Shown here piece by piece: positions 29,499-32,081 of a DNA stretch of 32,081 nucleotides. The translations under genes and the position numbers were made by a program. The DNA comes from a virus. Location: positions 1-32,081 of IMG/VR virus record IMGVR_UViG_3300032011_000069. One strand, written 5' to 3'. The first letter of the stretch is position 1; every line of letters starts with the position of its first letter. A model generated the notes under the pieces. The model did no database searches and was not told the origin of the DNA. It saw only the letters and a program-made list of their open reading frames with translations.

Positions 29499-31778
29499 TT
29501 AAAACCCTACGAAATTTCGGTTTGTTCTTTTGTTTCGACGCTTGGTTTTCTTTTGCTGGCGATCCTCCGACGGATCGGGCTCAAACTCGAACCCGATACC
29601 CTCGACGTTTGCCAAGACGCAATTCCCGACGAGGCAATCCCAAAAGTCGTTATCTCGCGAGTTGAAATCCTGACGCCAAACGACGACGGAGTTTCCGACT
29701 TTGCCGACCTCGCGAATCGGCGTCTCGGCGACCAGGTGTTCGGCGAGCATCCGATGTCGAGCCGGGGGAGTTTCGAAAAACAGGATCGAAGAGTTGCTGC
29801 CCGGTAACGCTTCGAGTTTCTCGGCCGTTTTGGTTTTCCACCAATTCGTATCGACGATAATTTCGCGAACGCCGCGAGTGTTTTTCGGCGGCGGCTGTAG
29901 CCGGAGATGTAACCCGAGGCGATCGCCTTTTTTTGGTTGCCAGGAATCCCACTGCCGCGAATCTTTGCCGACGAACTGCCCGAACTGGGGATGTATTCGC
30001 CCGATGTAATTCGACTCCCTACAGAACCGGCGAACGGTTCGCGTATGGGCTCCGCTCCTGGCGTCGATCGCGACTCGGTCCATCGCCATAACTGCGCCGT
30101 CGAGTCGTCTGTACTTTCGTTTAAAAACGAGCGACGTTAACGCGGCTAGTCCCTGGTAAATCGCTTCGGAAATGTCGTCCGTTCGAAAACGTTTTTGTAA
30201 TGTTTTCTCGATTTGCTGTTTCGAAAAATAGATTCGCCGCTGATCGGGGAACGTCCCGTAGTCGATAACGTGGCCGCGACCGGTGAGCTCCCAGGCGACG
30301 GACATATAAAACAAAACGTTATTCTGTACGTCAATAAAGGTCGTAAGTTTTTCGCAGTATTCGGGAACGACCAGGCGTTTAACTCCGTTCGTTTTTTGTA
30401 ACAACGTTTCGACGTTGAGGTTAAACGGTAAATCGGAACGAGCGGAGAGCGGTTCGTTCTGATACTCGGCCGCGAATGCTGCCTCGTCGCGGAATCGTAA
30501 ATGGTAGGCGTGTTGCAACGCCGAGACCTCGTCGGGGTTTTTCCGATGTTCCCAGGCGACCGAGCTCCCGGCGTGTAGCTCGTCGAAATTGTCCTGGACA
30601 AACTGACCAGGAGCGAGACCGTCGTTCCCCTCGCGTAAATCGCTTTCGTATAACTCGCGGTATTTATCCCAGAGTTCGCGGCCGCGTTCGTTGGGCCAAG
30701 CGTAAACCATCGAGCATTTTTCGCCGCGCCAAACCGGAGACAGTTTTCGATTTAGAAGTCGGTCCGCCAAGTCGTTTTGATATACGACGGTCATCGCGCA
30801 GATTGCCGAGATTGTTTTACCTGGTCCGCTCATGCCCAGGACGTCGCCCAACATAATCTCGTAACGCTTATTACACTGGCTCGGGCTCGCGGCGCTTTCG
30901 CTGGTTTGCGGGTCGTCGATCAAAACCAAATCCGGACGGAGGATCGTTCCGTCGGACGTCGCAATTTGTTGTCCGCGAATGTTCCCCGTAATCCCGCAAC
31001 AATTCAGAACCGAACCGGACGTCGTCACGCCTGGAACGTTCCCGAACGAGATTCGATCGGCGAGCCATTGAACGTTAGTTTTCCGAGACTCGAACCGTTG
31101 TCCCTGGCTCCGTCGCGATTCCCCGTCGAGACTCTTTAACGCGTGTAACTCGCGAGCGTAGAGTTTCGCCAGGATAGGGTTCGACGAGATTTCGATTTTA
31201 ATGTTCTCGAGGAGACTCGTCGCGGCGTTTTCCGTTGCTGCCACGACGACACAAAACCGCCGGAGTCCCGTTAACAGCGACCACAACGCGGCCCTGGTTA
31301 CGATTGTCGTTTTCCCCGAGCCTCGAGGCATCGCGAGCGCCTTTAGCTGTCCGGCCTTGCAGGTGTTCTCGATTTCCGAAATCAGTCGGAGGTGATCGGG
31401 CGAAAACGGAATCGGAAAGGCGTTCGGGTAACAGTGCGAAAGATGATCCAAGAGCGACGCGTCGAGTTTTTTTCGGAGGCGTTTATCTGACGCCGAGAGT
31501 TCGTCGGGTAGCGGTGCGATGTCTTGGAGTGCGAGGCGTTGTTTCTGGGCGTACCTAACTCGAGCCGCCGTCCCCGCGTCGACGTTTCGTTTTCGTTGGT
31601 GCTTTAGCTCGCCGTTTTTTGGTTGCTCGCTTTTTGGTTTCGCCTTTAGTTGCGCTCGAATCTGCTTTCGTTCCTGGGGCGGGTAACTCGCGAGGAGTTT
31701 TCGTAATTCCGAGCTCGAGAGCTCGCGTAAGAAACTTATTTCCGTTTCCGTCAGCGTCGAGGTTGCGTCGGTGCTCAT
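29499..31778 (-). CDS. terL: terminase large subunit (759 aa)
   Basis: DNA-packaging motor ATPase and nuclease. The Walker A-like motif is AMPRGSGKTT (149-158) and Walker B is LVLIDDPQ (284-291). Nuclease acidic residues are likely in TFIDVQNN and DNDFWDC near the C-terminus. The protein is long for the family, with about 120 extra N-terminal charged residues. The first 75 codons overlap the small-subunit gene in another frame, and the SD before the ATG is weak. No later Met precedes the ATPase core, so this start is the best available. Confidence 0.9.
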   Translation of the reverse strand: MSTDATSTLTETEISFLRELSSSELRKLLASYPPQERKQIRAQLKAKPKSEQPKNGELKHQRKRNVDAGTAARVRYAQKQRLALQDIAPLPDELSASDKRLRKKLDASLLDHLSHCYPNAFPIPFSPDHLRLISEIENTCKAGQLKALAMPRGSGKTTIVTRAALWSLLTGLRRFCVVVAATENAATSLLENIKIEISSNPILAKLYARELHALKSLDGESRRSQGQRFESRKTNVQWLADRISFGNVPGVTTSGSVLNCCGITGNIRGQQIATSDGTILRPDLVLIDDPQTSESAASPSQCNKRYEIMLGDVLGMSGPGKTISAICAMTVVYQNDLADRLLNRKLSPVWRGEKCSMVYAWPNERGRELWDKYRELYESDLREGNDGLAPGQFVQDNFDELHAGSSVAWEHRKNPDEVSALQHAYHLRFRDEAAFAAEYQNEPLSARSDLPFNLNVETLLQKTNGVKRLVVPEYCEKLTTFIDVQNNVLFYMSVAWELTGRGHVIDYGTFPDQRRIYFSKQQIEKTLQKRFRTDDISEAIYQGLAALTSLVFKRKYRRLDGAVMAMDRVAIDARSGAHTRTVRRFCRESNYIGRIHPQFGQFVGKDSRQWDSWQPKKGDRLGLHLRLQPPPKNTRGVREIIVDTNWWKTKTAEKLEALPGSNSSILFFETPPARHRMLAEHLVAETPIREVGKVGNSVVVWRQDFNSRDNDFWDCLVGNCVLANVEGIGFEFEPDPSEDRQQKKTKRRNKRTNRNFVGF

Positions 31779-31989
31779 CGGTTTGGTTCTGTTTCTCCGC
31801 TGCGATTAAAACGCGAATCGCCTCCGAGACCTCGCTCGGTTTGGATTCGGGGTCGCCGATAATTTGCGCGAGCCTCGCCACCGCGAGACGTCGAACGCCG
31901 TCGGATATTTCCCATCGGTTGGCGTCGACCTGGTTCGACCAGGACGTCGGTTCCGAAATATTGCCTGGTGCGTTGTGGTCGTCGCTCAT
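31555..31989 (-). CDS. putative terminase small subunit (144 aa)
   Basis: First gene of the head operon, immediately before the large terminase, which is the usual place of the small subunit. Residues 25-75 form a helical region (VRRLAVARLAQIIGDPES, VSEAIRVLIAAEKQNQTD) that may be the DNA-binding or oligomerisation part. The C-terminal 45 residues are Lys/Arg-rich (GETKKRATKKRRAKAPTKTK) and overlap terL by 224 nt. No classical HTH is evident, so it could also be a different packaging accessory. No clear Shine-Dalgarno was seen. Confidence 0.55.
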   Translation of the reverse strand: MSDDHNAPGNISEPTSWSNQVDANRWEISDGVRRLAVARLAQIIGDPESKPSEVSEAIRVLIAAEKQNQTDEHRRNLDADGNGNKFLTRALELGITKTPRELPAPGTKADSSATKGETKKRATKKRRAKAPTKTKRRRGDGGSS

Positions 31990-32081
31990 GGTTTTGAGAG
32001 CGTAAACGAACTGCGGTTAAAAAATCAAATCGACGGAAAAAAACCCACCCTTGCGGAATCCAAAATGATGAAAACCTTGAT
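31990..32081. other. short right-end non-coding region
   Basis: 92 bp upstream of the first head gene. AT-rich with A runs; presumably holds the leader of the late operon, but no clear promoter pair can be read before the window ends. Confidence 0.3.

Noticed and set aside
1-32081. CRISPR arrays, insertion sequences, reverse transcriptase/DGR or restriction-modification genes
   Set aside because: No regularly spaced repeats, transposase DDE motifs, YxDD reverse transcriptase motif or methyltransferase motifs were seen.

Overview
This 32 kb window is almost entirely the genome of a temperate, long-tailed (siphovirus-like) phage or prophage. The most likely host is a planctomycete. That is an inference: several small proteins (the CAP-like secreted protein, a Cys-rich tail protein with CC...DG...C...GG repeats, and the CSC..MN..G protein) resemble proteins I know from planctomycete genomes and prophages. 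The base composition is moderately GC-rich, with very frequent CTCGAG/GAGCTC-type words. Nearly all genes lie on the minus strand and are tightly packed, many with ATGA stop/start overlaps. Only the first small gene, an HNH nuclease gene and a tRNA lie on the plus strand.

Reading the minus strand from the right end: a putative small terminase subunit and the large terminase (31989-29499), a zinc-ribbon protein, a gpW-like head-joining protein, the portal, a prohead protease fused to a scaffold (with a probable internal scaffold start), the major capsid protein, head-closure and tail-completion proteins, the tail tube, a tail assembly chaperone with a probable -1 frameshift at a run of nine T residues, the tape measure, a tail-tip protein and a large Cys-rich tail protein (to 17575). 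A small Cys-containing protein ends this head-tail operon.

The lysogeny region (15.1-17.3 kb) holds the HNH nuclease gene (+), a small excisionase-like protein, a tyrosine integrase, and a class II tRNA-Ser(GGA) lying 1 bp beyond the integrase stop, which is the classic arrangement for an attachment site. A near-palindromic motif (GTTTTGACCNNANTTGTCA) occurs both in the early promoter region and in the excisionase/HNH intergenic region, as expected for a shared regulator. The replication operon (14.8-8.2 kb) encodes a DUF551-like protein, a Sak4-like ATPase, a DUF669-type ssDNA-binding protein, a DEAD/H helicase, a 38-residue membrane peptide, a tandem helix-turn-helix protein and a primase-helicase. 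Directly after it lies a 700-bp non-coding, AT-rich, iteron-rich region that is the best candidate replication origin.

From 7.5 kb to the left end come two secreted proteins with a 23-residue membrane peptide wedged between them, three receptor-binding or tail-fibre proteins, and a probable lysis cassette: a two-TM holin candidate, a one-TM protein, a papain-like (C1) cysteine peptidase with all catalytic residues, and a TM/coiled-coil protein. An HTH-phosphoesterase fusion and two small genes follow.

The most unusual items are a gap-free 66-nt cloverleaf (four-way junction) between the ssDNA-binding and helicase genes, the iteron and hairpin region at 7.7-8.2 kb, the C1 peptidase in the lysis region, stop/start-coupled micro-ORFs, a small ORF that seems to lack a standard start codon, and the complete tRNA-Ser beside the integrase. 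All assignments come from reading the sequence; no database search was run.
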